The notes beneath the pieces were generated by a model, which saw only the letters and a program-made list of their open reading frames with translations, searched no databases and was not told the origin of the DNA. 28,895 bases of DNA from an uncultured Granulosicoccus sp. Lineage in GTDB: Bacteria > Pseudomonadota > Gammaproteobacteria > Granulosicoccales > Granulosicoccaceae. The stretch is taken from the NCBI GenBank assembly GCA_937924505.1, contig CALDSR010000043.1, positions 1 through 28,895 of the forward strand. The letters are read 5' to 3'. Position 1 is the stretch's first letter, and each line of letters starts with the position of its first letter. Below, one piece after another: positions 14,088 through 23,067 of the stretch. A program made the position numbers and the translations under genes.

Positions 14088-15398
14088 ATGAAAGATCTTA
14101 CGCCGTCAAAAGAGTCATTGGATGCCATTGAAATCGCATCGGTTGATGAAATTCGCGCTTTGCAATTGGAACGTATGCAATGGTCGCTGCAGCATGCCTA
14201 CGATAACGTGGCCATGTACAAAAAGCGATTCGACGATGCCGGGGTTCACCCGACAGACTTAAAGTCGCTTGCCGATCTGGGCAAGTTTCCCTTTACTTAT
14301 AAAAATGATCTGCGTGACAATTATCCGTTTGGTCTGCTTGCTGTGCCACGAGAAAAAATTGTGCGTCTACATGCGTCTTCCGGTACGACGGGCCAACCCA
14401 CTGTCGTGGGTTACACACAAGGCGATATCGATATGTGGGCCAACATGGTCGCACGATCTATGCGCGCCAGTGGAACGCGTCCCGGCGATGTCGTTCACGT
14501 GTCTTATGGCTACGGTTTGTTTACCGGTGGCCTGGGTGCACACTATGGTGCAGAAGCGCTCGGTTGTACCGTTGTACCCGTGTCCGGTGGTATGACCGAA
14601 CGGCAGGTAAAGTTGATTGAAGACTTTAAAGCGAAGACCATTATGGTCACACCGTCTTATATGTTGAATATCCTTGATCAATACCACAGTGCCGGTATCG
14701 ATCCACGTGAATCTCCGTTGGAAGTGGGTATTTTTGGTGCAGAGCCATGGACCGATACGATGCGTGCTGAAATCGAAACTGCGTTCGATATGCATGCGGT
14801 GGATATTTATGGTTTGTCCGAAATACTCGGTCCGGGCGTGGCTAACGAATGCGTGGAGACCAAGGACGGCCTGCATGTTTGGGAAGATCACTTCTATCCA
14901 GAAATCATTCATCCGGAAACAGGAGAGGTTTTACCGGAGGGAGAAATGGGTGAGCTGGTCTTCACCACATTAACCAAGGAAGGTCTGCCAATGGTTCGTT
15001 ACCGCACACGCGATCTTACGCGTCTGTTGCCTGGTACCGCACGCACCATGCGGCGTATTGAAAAAATCACTGGCCGTTCGGATGACATGATCATTCTGCG
15101 TGGCGTAAATGTTTTTCCATCACAAATAGAAGAACAAGTGCTGAAAACACCTGGGCTGGCTCCTCATTTTCAAATAGAACTGCATCGCAAGGATCGAATG
15201 GATGCAATGACCGTGCTGGTAGAGACTCCAGCCAGTGTTTCTGGTGCAACCGAGGCGGATAGTATTGCGAAAAACTTAACAGTAAATATTAAAGAAGCTG
15301 TTGGTGTTACTACGCAAGTGGTCGTGGGTGAGCCTAATACTGTGGCACGCAGTCAGGGAAAAGCACAACGCGTTGTTGATAAAAGACCCAAGGAATAA
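14088..15398 (+). CDS. paaK: phenylacetate-CoA ligase PaaK
   Basis: The 436-residue protein activates phenylacetate with ATP and CoA to phenylacetyl-CoA, the entry step of the pathway. It has the PaaK AMP-binding core HASSGTTGQPTVVGYT (95-110), the gating loop SYGYGLFTGGLGAHYGAE, an acceptor region with DIYGLSEILGPGVANECVE, and YRTRDLTRLLPG near 305. The C-terminal hinge GRSDDMIILRGVNVFPSQIE is complete. The length equals the family norm (about 430-440). A strong GAGGAG ribosome site lies seven bases before the ATG at 14088, and only three bases separate it from paaI. The tetR gene follows after two bases. Confidence 0.96.
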   Translation: MKDLTPSKESLDAIEIASVDEIRALQLERMQWSLQHAYDNVAMYKKRFDDAGVHPTDLKSLADLGKFPFTYKNDLRDNYPFGLLAVPREKIVRLHASSGTTGQPTVVGYTQGDIDMWANMVARSMRASGTRPGDVVHVSYGYGLFTGGLGAHYGAEALGCTVVPVSGGMTERQVKLIEDFKAKTIMVTPSYMLNILDQYHSAGIDPRESPLEVGIFGAEPWTDTMRAEIETAFDMHAVDIYGLSEILGPGVANECVETKDGLHVWEDHFYPEIIHPETGEVLPEGEMGELVFTTLTKEGLPMVRYRTRDLTRLLPGTARTMRRIEKITGRSDDMIILRGVNVFPSQIEEQVLKTPGLAPHFQIELHRKDRMDAMTVLVETPASVSGATEADSIAKNLTVNIKEAVGVTTQVVVGEPNTVARSQGKAQRVVDKRPKE

Positions 15399-15400
15399 CA

Positions 15401-16015
15401 TTGGCTAGAAGTCAGGCAAAAGACCATGAAGTTAAACGCAAGACTATTTTGTCTACTGCAGCTGAGGTATTTGCAAGCCGTGGTATTGTCAGTGCTTCGA
15501 TGAATGAGGTGGCAACAGCGTGCAGTATCTCGAAGGCGAATATCTATCATTATTATCCGAGCAAGTATGATCTGGTGTTCGATATTCTTGACGCCTATCT
15601 GGAAACCCTGCGTGATCGAATCTGCAGTCTGGATCTCAATCAACCCCCAGCGCAGCCATTGCACCTGTTGACTAAAGAGATATTGCTACTTTATGAAGGC
15701 ATGGATAATGAACATAAGATTCAAACGGAAGGTCTCGCTCTTTTGTCGGTACAACAACAAACCGTGCTTAAAAACTATCAAAGAGAAATGGTAGCCGTGA
15801 TGTGCGAGGCTGTTCGCGCGTCTGCCCCAGACACGTTTGACCAGCAAAGCGCAAAATGCAAACAAGTGGCTATGTCGGTATTCGGCATGCTTAACTGGTT
15901 TTATATGTGGCAACCCAAGGCGACTAAATCGCAAAGAATTGATTACGCTGCAACGGTGGCTGAACTGACTTTGCATGGTGTGGGTGGCTTGTCAGTGCAA
16001 GCAGACAATGCATAA
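15401..16015 (+). CDS. TetR/AcrR family regulator of the paa cluster
   Basis: A TTG start at 15401 is favoured because AAGGA lies seven bases upstream and the frame starts properly there (MARSQAKDHEVKRKTI). The 204-residue product has a TetR N-terminal helix-turn-helix: LSTAAEVFASRGIVSASMNE and VATACSISKANIYHYYPSK (about 18-55), then a helical ligand domain. Its position as the last gene of the paaG-paaI-paaK transcript suggests a PaaR-type repressor that senses phenylacetyl-CoA. That role is known for TetR-family PaaR proteins of other bacteria and is an inference here. The operator candidate is 13235-13248. The gene converges with paaE, with only 33 bases between the stop codons. Confidence 0.85.
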   Translation: MARSQAKDHEVKRKTILSTAAEVFASRGIVSASMNEVATACSISKANIYHYYPSKYDLVFDILDAYLETLRDRICSLDLNQPPAQPLHLLTKEILLLYEGMDNEHKIQTEGLALLSVQQQTVLKNYQREMVAVMCEAVRASAPDTFDQQSAKCKQVAMSVFGMLNWFYMWQPKATKSQRIDYAATVAELTLHGVGGLSVQADNA

Positions 16016-16048
16016 ATAACCTATTCGCTTTCAACTGTTGAGGTACTG

Positions 16049-17119
16049 TTAATGTCCCGCTTCATCATAATTCCACGCCACCTTGGCCGCAGACACCGGA
16101 TAGCACTGACACGTTAGAACGTAACCCGCTTCTACCTCATAATCTTCCAGTGAATGGTTGGCGATCATTTCCACATCACCTTCGGTCACTTTGGCTCTGC
16201 ACGTGGAGCAAACACCGGCTTTGCAGGCGTATGGCACGTCTAATTCATTTTTAAGTGCCGCGTCGAGCAAGCTGGTTTGCTTTGGGATGGTCAGTGACAC
16301 ACTGGAACCGCCGATGGTCACACGACCTTCAACGCCGTCTTCCATCGTTGACGTATCACTGACTGGTTCCGGTAGTCGGCCAGGCTGGTTACTTGCAAAA
16401 AGTTCAAAACGAATTTTGTCATTATCCAAACCATGAGACTGTAATGCATCGGATATCGCCAGCATCATCGGTTCAGGGCCGCATATAAACGCTATATCTA
16501 CCGCGCTAGTATTGATCCAACTGTTGAAGAGCGCGGCACATTTTGTGGCGTCCACGCGACCGCGAAATAATTCGATCTCTTGGCTTTCATCTTCCAGAAT
16601 ATGAATAACATTAAGCCGGTCGAGATAATCGTTTTTAAGGTCTTCAAGCTCTTCACGAAACATTATCGTGTTTGGATTGCGATTGGCGTACACCAGTGTG
16701 AAGCGGCTGCTTGGTTCTTCAACCAGACTAGTGCGCAAGATCGACAGTATCGGTGTGATACCGGAGCCGCCAGCAAATGCCAAATAGTGAGGTGCATCAG
16801 TTTTGGCGCGCGCATAAAAATTTCCCATTGGTGGCATGGCCTCAAGGACATCACCAACGGCAAGTTCAGTGTTAGCCCAGCTTGAAAATGCGCCACCCGA
16901 TACGCGTTTAATACCAACTTGCAGTTGTTCGTCGGTGCGACTGGTACAGATAGAATAAGAACGGCGAATTTCCTGACCATTAAAATTGCGTTTGAACGTC
17001 AGGTATTGGCCCGGCGTAAAACCAAAGTCATTGCTATTCTCGGGCTTCAACGTAACGACGACAGCATCGCGAATAGTCTTTTCAATACCGGTGACGGTAA
17101 GCGAATGGAATGTACCCAA
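16049..17119 (-). CDS. paaE: ring-1,2-phenylacetyl-CoA epoxidase reductase PaaE
   Basis: PaaE passes electrons from NADPH through FAD and a plant-type 2Fe-2S centre to the PaaA di-iron site. I choose TTG at 17119: it has AGGAG nine bases upstream and gives MGTFHSLTVTGIEKT, parallel to the E. coli start MTTFHSLTV, and 356 residues, the same length. Motifs are RSYSICTS (53-60, FAD), AGGSGITPILS (116-126, nucleotide), FICGPEPMM, and the cluster ligands C299, C304, C307 and C337 in CKAGVCSTC and LTCQC. It is the last gene of the minus-strand paaJABCDE operon. A longer frame from 17155 would overlap the end of paaD by 23 bases. Confidence 0.95.
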   Translation of the reverse strand: MGTFHSLTVTGIEKTIRDAVVVTLKPENSNDFGFTPGQYLTFKRNFNGQEIRRSYSICTSRTDEQLQVGIKRVSGGAFSSWANTELAVGDVLEAMPPMGNFYARAKTDAPHYLAFAGGSGITPILSILRTSLVEEPSSRFTLVYANRNPNTIMFREELEDLKNDYLDRLNVIHILEDESQEIELFRGRVDATKCAALFNSWINTSAVDIAFICGPEPMMLAISDALQSHGLDNDKIRFELFASNQPGRLPEPVSDTSTMEDGVEGRVTIGGSSVSLTIPKQTSLLDAALKNELDVPYACKAGVCSTCRAKVTEGDVEMIANHSLEDYEVEAGYVLTCQCYPVSAAKVAWNYDEAGH

Positions 17120-17132
17120 AATACCGAGACTC

Positions 17133-17699
17133 CTAAATGCATTTGAAGTAATCAAAAGGCTCTAAACAATCAGTGCATCGCCATTGTGCTTTGCACGGGG
17201 TAGAACCAAACTGACTGACTTTTTCTACCGCGCTAGAGTGGCAATGTGGGCACCGTGCAGGCCCACCAGCGGCACGCGGCGGCGCAATGCCATATTGTTC
17301 CAGGCGGGCTTTACCGGTATCAGATAGCCAATCTGTTGTCCATGGCGGTGATATCTGAATTTCTATAGTCAACTGATCAATACCTTTCGCGTATAGCGCG
17401 CTTTGGATATCCTCAGCAATCACGGACATGGCAGGGCAGCCAGAGTAAGTCGGCGTAACTATGATCTCAACCGCCCTGTTGTCAACTTTAACAGCGCGAA
17501 TCACACCAAGATCAACAACAGAGATCACAGGGATTTCAGGGTCCGGCACTTGATGCAGCCATTCCCGGATAAGCGATTCGGTTAATTCGCCACGATAAAT
17601 CTGCTGTGGGTCAGGCGCGCGTTCAGACATGCGCTCAGACCAAGGGACTATTGGTATTGATAATGCCGGCTTTGACTGTGTCATGTTAAGTCGTCTCAC
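17133..17699 (-). CDS. paaD: PaaD, DUF59/MIP18-type assembly factor for the epoxidase
   Basis: The protein has a DUF59 (MIP18-like) domain with VPDPEIPVISVVDLGVIRAV and TPTYSGCPAM, a PPWTTDWLSDTGKARLEQYG section, and a C-terminal cysteine-rich part CPHCHSSAVEKVSQFGSTPC ending CTDCLEPFDYFKCI. This is the family layout. PaaD is needed for epoxidase activity in vivo and is thought to act in maturation of an iron or iron-sulfur site rather than as a catalytic subunit. The start is uncertain. GTG at 17699 overlaps the paaC TGA (GTGA) and gives 188 residues. ATG at 17684 is an alternative, and both are longer at the N-terminus than E. coli PaaD (165). Confidence 0.92.
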   Translation of the reverse strand: MRRLNMTQSKPALSIPIVPWSERMSERAPDPQQIYRGELTESLIREWLHQVPDPEIPVISVVDLGVIRAVKVDNRAVEIIVTPTYSGCPAMSVIAEDIQSALYAKGIDQLTIEIQISPPWTTDWLSDTGKARLEQYGIAPPRAAGGPARCPHCHSSAVEKVSQFGSTPCKAQWRCTDCLEPFDYFKCI

Positions 17700-18448
17700 C
17701 AGACCGCATCGGGGTAAGAGCGCTGCAGCACTTGCATAGTCGAAAGCAGGTGACCCAGATGCTCAGTATGTTGTTTTCCGTTGCGACCACCCTTGTGCGC
17801 AAAGTCGCTGGTTGGTTGCTGCAGTTGAGCGGTGTCCAGTACAGCGCAGACCTGCTTGAGCCAACTGTCCTGTAAGCTCGAGGGTAGGGGGGCGATCCCA
17901 TCCGCACTCATGGCTTTGTCGGTTTCGTCATCGACAAACACTTCCCCTGCATACGGCCATACGTAATCCAGTGCGCTCTGCATGCGATGATTGCTTTCAT
18001 CGGTACCGTCGCCCAGTGCGATAACAGTTTGTGATGAGCGATCGAGATGATACAGCGCTTCTTTAAGCGACTTTGCGGCAATCTGTGCAACGCGTTCGTT
18101 GCTGCTGTCACTGAGTGCGCTTAACCAAGGCACTTGGAATACATCAAACAGAAACTGGCGTATTAAGGTTCGACCAAAATCCTGGTTAGGCAATTCAAGC
18201 ATCAGTAAATTGCGAAAGTCATAGGCATCGCGACGAAAGGCAAGCGCATCTGCGTTGCGCCCTTTGTCTTCTATTTCAGCGGCATAGTTTAACCACAGTT
18301 TCGTTTGACCGATGAGATCAAGCGCTGTGTTAGCCAGCGCAATGTCTTCTTCTAGTGCTGGGCCGTGACCGCACCATTCCGATGTGCGATGTCCAAGCAC
18401 TAGTGCGTTGTCACCCTGACGCAACAAAAATTCGAATAAATGATCCAT
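17696..18448 (-). CDS. paaC: phenylacetyl-CoA epoxidase structural subunit PaaC
   Basis: The 250-residue protein is a ferritin-like helical protein that pairs with PaaA as the structural partner without a working di-iron site. Landmarks are LGHRTSEWCGHGPALEEDIA, ANTALDLIGQTKLWL, FRNLLMLELPNQDFGRTLIR, and the C-terminal GGRNGKQHTEHLGHLLSTMQ followed by SYPDAVW. The length is in line with E. coli PaaC (248). The start ATG overlaps the paaB stop by one base (TAATG), indicating coupled translation. Confidence 0.95.
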   Translation of the reverse strand: MDHLFEFLLRQGDNALVLGHRTSEWCGHGPALEEDIALANTALDLIGQTKLWLNYAAEIEDKGRNADALAFRRDAYDFRNLLMLELPNQDFGRTLIRQFLFDVFQVPWLSALSDSSNERVAQIAAKSLKEALYHLDRSSQTVIALGDGTDESNHRMQSALDYVWPYAGEVFVDDETDKAMSADGIAPLPSSLQDSWLKQVCAVLDTAQLQQPTSDFAHKGGRNGKQHTEHLGHLLSTMQVLQRSYPDAVW

Positions 18449-18732
18449 TACATTTTACCGACTTCATCGGGGATGTCGTAGAACGTAGGGTGGCGATAGA
18501 CTTTGTCTTTTGCCGGGTCGTACATCGGCCCTTTATCAGACGGGCTTGACGAGGTGATTTTCTGGGCTTCGATAACCCAGATGCTGACGCCTTCGTTGCG
18601 ACGGGTGTAGACATCGCGTGCGTTTTTAATCGCATGCTCAGCATCGGCCGCATGCAGTGAACCCACGTGTCGATGACTCATGCCATGTTGACCGCGAATA
18701 AAGATCTCCCATAGTGGCCATTCATCACTCAT
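18448..18732 (-). CDS. paaB: phenylacetyl-CoA epoxidase subunit PaaB
   Basis: The 94-residue protein matches PaaB: WPLWEIFIRGQHGMSHRHVG, SLHAADAEHAIKNARDVYTR, then EGVSIWVIEA, and the final PTFYDIPDEVGKM. PaaB bridges PaaAC heterodimers in the epoxidase complex. The E. coli protein has 95 residues. Overlaps of one base (TAATG) with both paaA and paaC fix the frame and the start. Confidence 0.96.
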   Translation of the reverse strand: MSDEWPLWEIFIRGQHGMSHRHVGSLHAADAEHAIKNARDVYTRRNEGVSIWVIEAQKITSSSPSDKGPMYDPAKDKVYRHPTFYDIPDEVGKM

Positions 18733-19712
18733 TACGCAGCTCCTGGTTCTTTGGCGATACGTTTTTTATTCGCGTGTGCAAGCATTGCATCGCGCACCCA
18801 AGCACCGTCGTCCCATGCTTTCTTACGCGCGTTTAAACGATCCACATTGCACGGTCCATTGCCATTAATGACCTCGAAGAATTCATTCCAGTCAGGTTCG
18901 GTAAAATCGTAATGGCCGCTTGCTTCATTCCAACGTAAATGCTCATCCGGAATAGTCAAGCCGAGATAGTCGGCCTGGGGTTTGGTTTCATCGACGAACT
19001 TCTGACGTAATTCATCGTTAGTATTCATTTTGATTTTCCATGCCATCGACTGCGTCGAATGCACCGAATCTTTGTCCGATGGGCCGAACATCATCAGCGC
19101 CGGAAACCACATGCGGTTCAGTGCATCTTGCGCCATACGCTTTTGTTCTGCCGTGCCATTGGCCATGTTCATCATGATGTGAAAGCCCTGACGCTGATGA
19201 AAGCTCTCTTCTTTACAGATTCGTACCATGGCACGTGCGTATGGACCGTAAGAAGTTCTTTGCAGCGGTACCTGATTCATGATGGCAGCACCATCCACGA
19301 GCCAGCCAACTGCGCCCATATCAGCCCAGGTCAGAGTAGGGTAGTTAAAAATGGACGAGTATTTCATGCGACCATCGAGTAGCATTTCAGTCATCTCATC
19401 GCGCGACACCCCGAGCGTTTCAGCAGCGCAGTAAAGATACAGGCCATGACCGGCTTCATCTTGCACTTTGGCTAAAAGATTGGCTTTGCGCTCAAGTGTG
19501 GGCGCGCGGGTTATCCAGTTACCTTCAGGTAGCTGACCCACAATTTCAGAGTGTGCATGCTGACCGATTTGTCTAATAAGTGTTTCGCGGTAACCTGCGG
19601 GCATCCAGTCTTTGGGTTCTATTTTTTCTCCGGCATCAATCCGGGCTTGAAACTCAGCGAGTCGTTTTGGGTTTTCTTCGCTAGCTTCCGATGCAATCAT
19701 TTGTGCATACAT
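18732..19712 (-). CDS. paaA: phenylacetyl-CoA epoxidase catalytic subunit PaaA
   Basis: PaaA holds the di-iron centre that inserts oxygen into the ring of phenylacetyl-CoA. The 326-residue protein has the carboxylate/histidine ligand sites [16 protein letters not shown] (52-67), [13 protein letters not shown] (82-94) and [15 protein letters not shown] (164-178), so both ExxH motifs are complete. It also has RKANLLAK and the late [20 protein letters not shown] section typical of PaaA. It follows paaJ by only ten bases, and so it is the second gene of the minus operon. All catalytic residues that I can check by eye are conserved. Confidence 0.97.
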   Translation of the reverse strand: MYAQMIASEASEENPKRLAEFQARIDAGEKIEPKDWMPAGYRETLIRQIGQHAHSEIVGQLPEGNWITRAPTLERKANLLAKVQDEAGHGLYLYCAAETLGVSRDEMTEMLLDGRMKYSSIFNYPTLTWADMGAVGWLVDGAAIMNQVPLQRTSYGPYARAMVRICKEESFHQRQGFHIMMNMANGTAEQKRMAQDALNRMWFPALMMFGPSDKDSVHSTQSMAWKIKMNTNDELRQKFVDETKPQADYLGLTIPDEHLRWNEASGHYDFTEPDWNEFFEVINGNGPCNVDRLNARKKAWDDGAWVRDAMLAHANKKRIAKEPGAA

Positions 19713-19722
19713 ACATGTAGCC

Positions 19723-20919
19723 TCAAGTTCGCTCTAAGATTAACGCAGTGCCTTGACCGACGCCAACGCACATCGTACATAGCGCGTAGCGTCCACCGGT
19801 GCGACGCAACTGGTAAGCGGCAGTCATAACCAGGCGCGCGCCCGACATACCCAGTGGATGGCCCAAAGCAATCGCGCCCCCGTTCGGGTTTACATGAGCT
19901 GCATCATCCGGCAGGCCAAGTTCACGTATCACCGCCAGGCTTTGCGCAGCGAAAGCCTCATTCAATTCGATGACGTCCATTTGCTCGATCGTAAGCCCGG
20001 TTATTTCAAGTAACTTGCTTACGGCGGGCACCGGTCCAATGCCCATGACGCGTGGCTCAACTCCCGCAGCTGCCATGCCGACTACCCGTGCAAGTGGTTG
20101 GTTGTCTTGTGCAGCCTCTTCGTTACCCAACAACAGGGCTGCGGCACCATCGTTTACACCCGATGCATTCCCGGCAGTGACTGATTTCTCCGGTGAATTA
20201 ATGCCTTTAAGAGTGGCCAGTTTTTCGATCGTTGAGCCTTGCCTCGGGTGTTCATCTGTGTCTACAACCAGAGGTTCGCCTTTGCGTTGCGCGATGCTAA
20301 CAGAAAAAATTTCATCATCAAAAAAGCCCGCAGTGGCAGCGGCTGCGTAGCGTGACTGTGATTGTGCAGCAAACGCGTCTTGATCGGTGCGCGAAACGTT
20401 ATATGCTTCGGCAACGTTGTCTGCCGTTTCTGGCATCGAATCGGTTCCAAAAGTGTTATTGAATTTTTTATTGATAAATCGCCAGCCGATAGTGGTGTCG
20501 TAAATCGCATTGGCCCTCGCGAATGCAGTTGCCGCTTTTGGCATGACAAACGGTGCGCGACTCATGCTCTCGACACCACCGGCAATAGCCAGGCGATACT
20601 CACCAGCCTTTATGCCGCGTGCAGCCATACCAACGGCATCCATGCCAGATGCGCAGAGTCGGTTGATGGTTGTACCAGGTACGTTTTCGGGCAATCCCGC
20701 AAGTAACGCGGCCATGCGAGCGACGTTGCGATTGTCTTCACCTGCTTGGTTGGCGTCTCCCAGAATGACATCATCGACAGTAGAGAAGTCGATTGATGCG
20801 TTTCTCTTGGCCAGCTCTGCAATAGGCAAAGCGGCAAGATCATCAGTTCTCAAAGTCGAAAGGGCTCCGCCGTAGCGGCCTATCGGGGTTCTGACAGCAT
20901 CAAGAATGTAAGCTGGCAT
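19723..20919 (-). CDS. paaJ: 3-oxoadipyl-CoA / 3-oxo-5,6-dehydrosuberyl-CoA thiolase PaaJ
   Basis: The 398-residue protein is a degradative thiolase. Catalytic Cys89 is in [13 protein letters not shown], His354 in [14 protein letters not shown], and Cys384 in [12 protein letters not shown]. The sections [20 protein letters not shown] and [11 protein letters not shown] support the oxoadipyl-CoA subgroup (PaaJ/PcaF) over a general acetyl-CoA acetyltransferase. In the phenylacetate pathway this enzyme cleaves the C8 beta-ketoacyl-CoA and later 3-oxoadipyl-CoA to acetyl-CoA and succinyl-CoA. AAGGTG lies before the ATG. It is the first gene of the paaJABCDE operon and is divergent from the fused hydratase/dehydrogenase gene. 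Confidence 0.93.
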   Translation of the reverse strand: MPAYILDAVRTPIGRYGGALSTLRTDDLAALPIAELAKRNASIDFSTVDDVILGDANQAGEDNRNVARMAALLAGLPENVPGTTINRLCASGMDAVGMAARGIKAGEYRLAIAGGVESMSRAPFVMPKAATAFARANAIYDTTIGWRFINKKFNNTFGTDSMPETADNVAEAYNVSRTDQDAFAAQSQSRYAAAATAGFFDDEIFSVSIAQRKGEPLVVDTDEHPRQGSTIEKLATLKGINSPEKSVTAGNASGVNDGAAALLLGNEEAAQDNQPLARVVGMAAAGVEPRVMGIGPVPAVSKLLEITGLTIEQMDVIELNEAFAAQSLAVIRELGLPDDAAHVNPNGGAIALGHPLGMSGARLVMTAAYQLRRTGGRYALCTMCVGVGQGTALILERT

Positions 20920-21099
20920 CTGTCACCTTCGCGTTGCGGTTTAGCGGGCGTGGTGGAAAGGATGGTGCCCGTATAGTGAAAATATAGCGTATACGTGTTA
21001 CATTTATATGTCAATGAGATATTTATGTAACATAATAGAGTTGTCGGCTGGTTCGAAGCCAACTTGACCTATGCATCATTGCTGGAGCAGGAGAATAAC
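20920..21099. promoter_or_regulatory. divergent promoter region with an 8-bp inverted repeat
   Basis: The 180 bp between paaJ and the fused beta-oxidation gene must drive both. TGTTACAT at 20996-21003 and ATGTAACA at 21025-21032 form a perfect inverted repeat with starts 29 bases apart, close to three DNA helix turns. The space between is AT-rich (TTATATGTCAATGAGATATT). This is a plausible operator for a regulator of the cluster, such as the PaaX-like or TetR protein. No such element is seen before paaZ. Confidence 0.5.
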
Positions 21100-23067
21100 G
21101 TGGTAGTAGCGCTTTCCAGGCAAGGCGATATCGGCATTGTCACCATTAACAATCCTCCCGTTAATTCCATTGGTCAGGCGATGCGCCAGGGTTTAATGGA
21201 TGCGGTTACGACTACCGAAGCAGATGCTGGCATCAGAGGGGTTGTGCTTATTTGTGGGGGGCGGACATTCATTGCCGGCGCCGATATTCATGAATTTGGT
21301 AAGCCGCCACTTGAGCCGCACTTGCCAGATGTTTTAAGTGCGATTGAACAGACAACAAAGCCTTGGGTTGCAGCCATACACGGTACAGCTTTAGGTGGTG
21401 GGCTAGAAACCGCAATGGTGTGCGACTTCCGTATTGCCAGCAAGGATGCAAAGTTTGGTTTGCCTGAAGTCACGTTAGGCCTTATTCCAGGTTCAGGCGG
21501 GACGGTTCGACTACCACGCCTGGTCCCATCAGAAACTGCATTGAACATGATCGCCACTGGCAAACCTGTTGGAGCGAGCTCAGCCCTGATGGCAGGTTTA
21601 ATTACCGCCATTGCAGAGCACGACTTATTGGCAGATGCAGTTGCATTTGCAGAGCAGGCTAGCGCTCAGCCGCCTGTGATCAGCCGTGCTGTTAAAGCGC
21701 CAGAAAACATGACGTCATTTGACGCCGCTGCTGCAAAAATTATTAACAAAGCGCGCGGCCAACATTCTCCGCAAGCCGCCGTACAAGCGTTGAACAATGC
21801 CTATTCATTACCTGCAGCCGATGCGCTTTTGGCTGAGCGGGAAGTCTTCTTGGCATTAAAATCCGATCCGCAATCGGCAGCACTACGCCACATATTCTTT
21901 GCTGAGCGTGCAACAACAAAGGTTCAGCGGATCAACGGTGTGGAGCCTTTATCAATTAAGCAGGTTGGTGTTGTTGGCGGCGGTACCATGGGGGCTGGTA
22001 TCTGCGCGGCCGCTTTACTGTCGGGTTTTGCAGTGCAAATGATCGAGCGCGATACTGCAGCTGCCGAAGCAGGAACATCGCGTGTGCTCGGTATTCTCGA
22101 TAGCAGCTTAAAAAGAGGCTTGATCAATGCTGATAAACAGCAACAACTGATAGCAGCATTCAGTGCGTCGTGTAGCTATGTCGATCTTGGCGCGAGTGAT
22201 TTAATTATTGAAGCTGTATTTGAAGAAATGCAAATCAAAAAAGACGTGTATGCGCAACTCGAAGCAGTCGCGAAACCTGATGCGGTGTTGGCATCCAATA
22301 CCTCGTACCTTGACGTGAACGAAATTGCAGAATCCATCAAATCATCGCACCGTGTCATCGGTTTGCACTTCTTTTCGCCTGCTCATATTATGAAGCTGCT
22401 TGAAATTGCTGTGCCCTCAAGTTGTGACGACACCACATTGGCAAGTGCGGTGTCGTTTGCAAAACGTTTGCGCAAAATAGCGGTTCTCTCTGGCGTGTGT
22501 GATGGGTTCATAGCGAACCGGATTATGTCGGTTTATCGGCGTGAAGCTGAGTACATGGTTGAAGACGGCGCTATGCCTTGGGATGTGGATAAGGCCATGG
22601 TCGATTTTGGATTCCCGATGGGCATCTTCCAAATGGGTGACCTTGCCGGTTTGGATATCGCATGGGCCATGCGCAAACGACAAGCAACCACTCGCGATCC
22701 GAGCCAGCGTTATGTGGATATAGCTGACAAGCTGTGTGAACTTGGTCGATTCGGCCGTAAAACAGGCAGAGGTTATTATTTATATGACAACGACAAAAAA
22801 GGCACATCCGATCCTGACGTTGAGTCACTGATACTGGCAGAGTCAAAACGAAAGGGCATTACAAGACAAGCAATGACAGCCGAGCACATCATGACGAGCA
22901 TACTCGGCGTCATGCAGAGTGAAGGGCAGAAGATCCTTGATGAGGGCATTGCTCAATCTGCTGATGATATTGATGTGGTTATGGTCAACGCTTTTGGATT
23001 TCCACGCTGGCGTGGTGGCCCGATGTTTATGATGCAGCATCAGCGAAATACAGATACAAATTCTTGA
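21100..23067 (+). CDS. fused enoyl-CoA hydratase / 3-hydroxyacyl-CoA dehydrogenase (PaaF/PaaH role)
   Basis: I choose GTG at 21100 (AGGAG six bases upstream) rather than TTG 21064. The product then has 655 residues and starts MVVALSRQGDIGIVTINNPP as such proteins do. Residues about 1-180 are a crotonase-fold hydratase with FIAGADIHEFG (oxyanion loop), ALGGGLETAMVCDFRI (E103) and FGLPEVTLGLIPGSGG (E123), so both FadB-type catalytic glutamates are kept. A Rossmann domain follows with VGVVGGGTMGAGICAAALLS near 290, HFFSPAHIMKLLEIA near 423, and the C-terminal dehydrogenase halves with FIANRIM and MGDLAGLDIAW. It probably replaces separate PaaF and PaaH, hydrating 2,3-dehydroadipyl-CoA and oxidising 3-hydroxyadipyl-CoA. 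No stand-alone paaF or paaH is in the window. Confidence 0.9.
   Translation: MVVALSRQGDIGIVTINNPPVNSIGQAMRQGLMDAVTTTEADAGIRGVVLICGGRTFIAGADIHEFGKPPLEPHLPDVLSAIEQTTKPWVAAIHGTALGGGLETAMVCDFRIASKDAKFGLPEVTLGLIPGSGGTVRLPRLVPSETALNMIATGKPVGASSALMAGLITAIAEHDLLADAVAFAEQASAQPPVISRAVKAPENMTSFDAAAAKIINKARGQHSPQAAVQALNNAYSLPAADALLAEREVFLALKSDPQSAALRHIFFAERATTKVQRINGVEPLSIKQVGVVGGGTMGAGICAAALLSGFAVQMIERDTAAAEAGTSRVLGILDSSLKRGLINADKQQQLIAAFSASCSYVDLGASDLIIEAVFEEMQIKKDVYAQLEAVAKPDAVLASNTSYLDVNEIAESIKSSHRVIGLHFFSPAHIMKLLEIAVPSSCDDTTLASAVSFAKRLRKIAVLSGVCDGFIANRIMSVYRREAEYMVEDGAMPWDVDKAMVDFGFPMGIFQMGDLAGLDIAWAMRKRQATTRDPSQRYVDIADKLCELGRFGRKTGRGYYLYDNDKKGTSDPDVESLILAESKRKGITRQAMTAEHIMTSILGVMQSEGQKILDEGIAQSADDIDVVMVNAFGFPRWRGGPMFMMQHQRNTDTNS

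Noticed and set aside
14367..14912. 181-codon minus-strand ORF within paaK
   Set aside because: It lies entirely antisense to a complete, well-conserved paaK and has no recognisable protein features.
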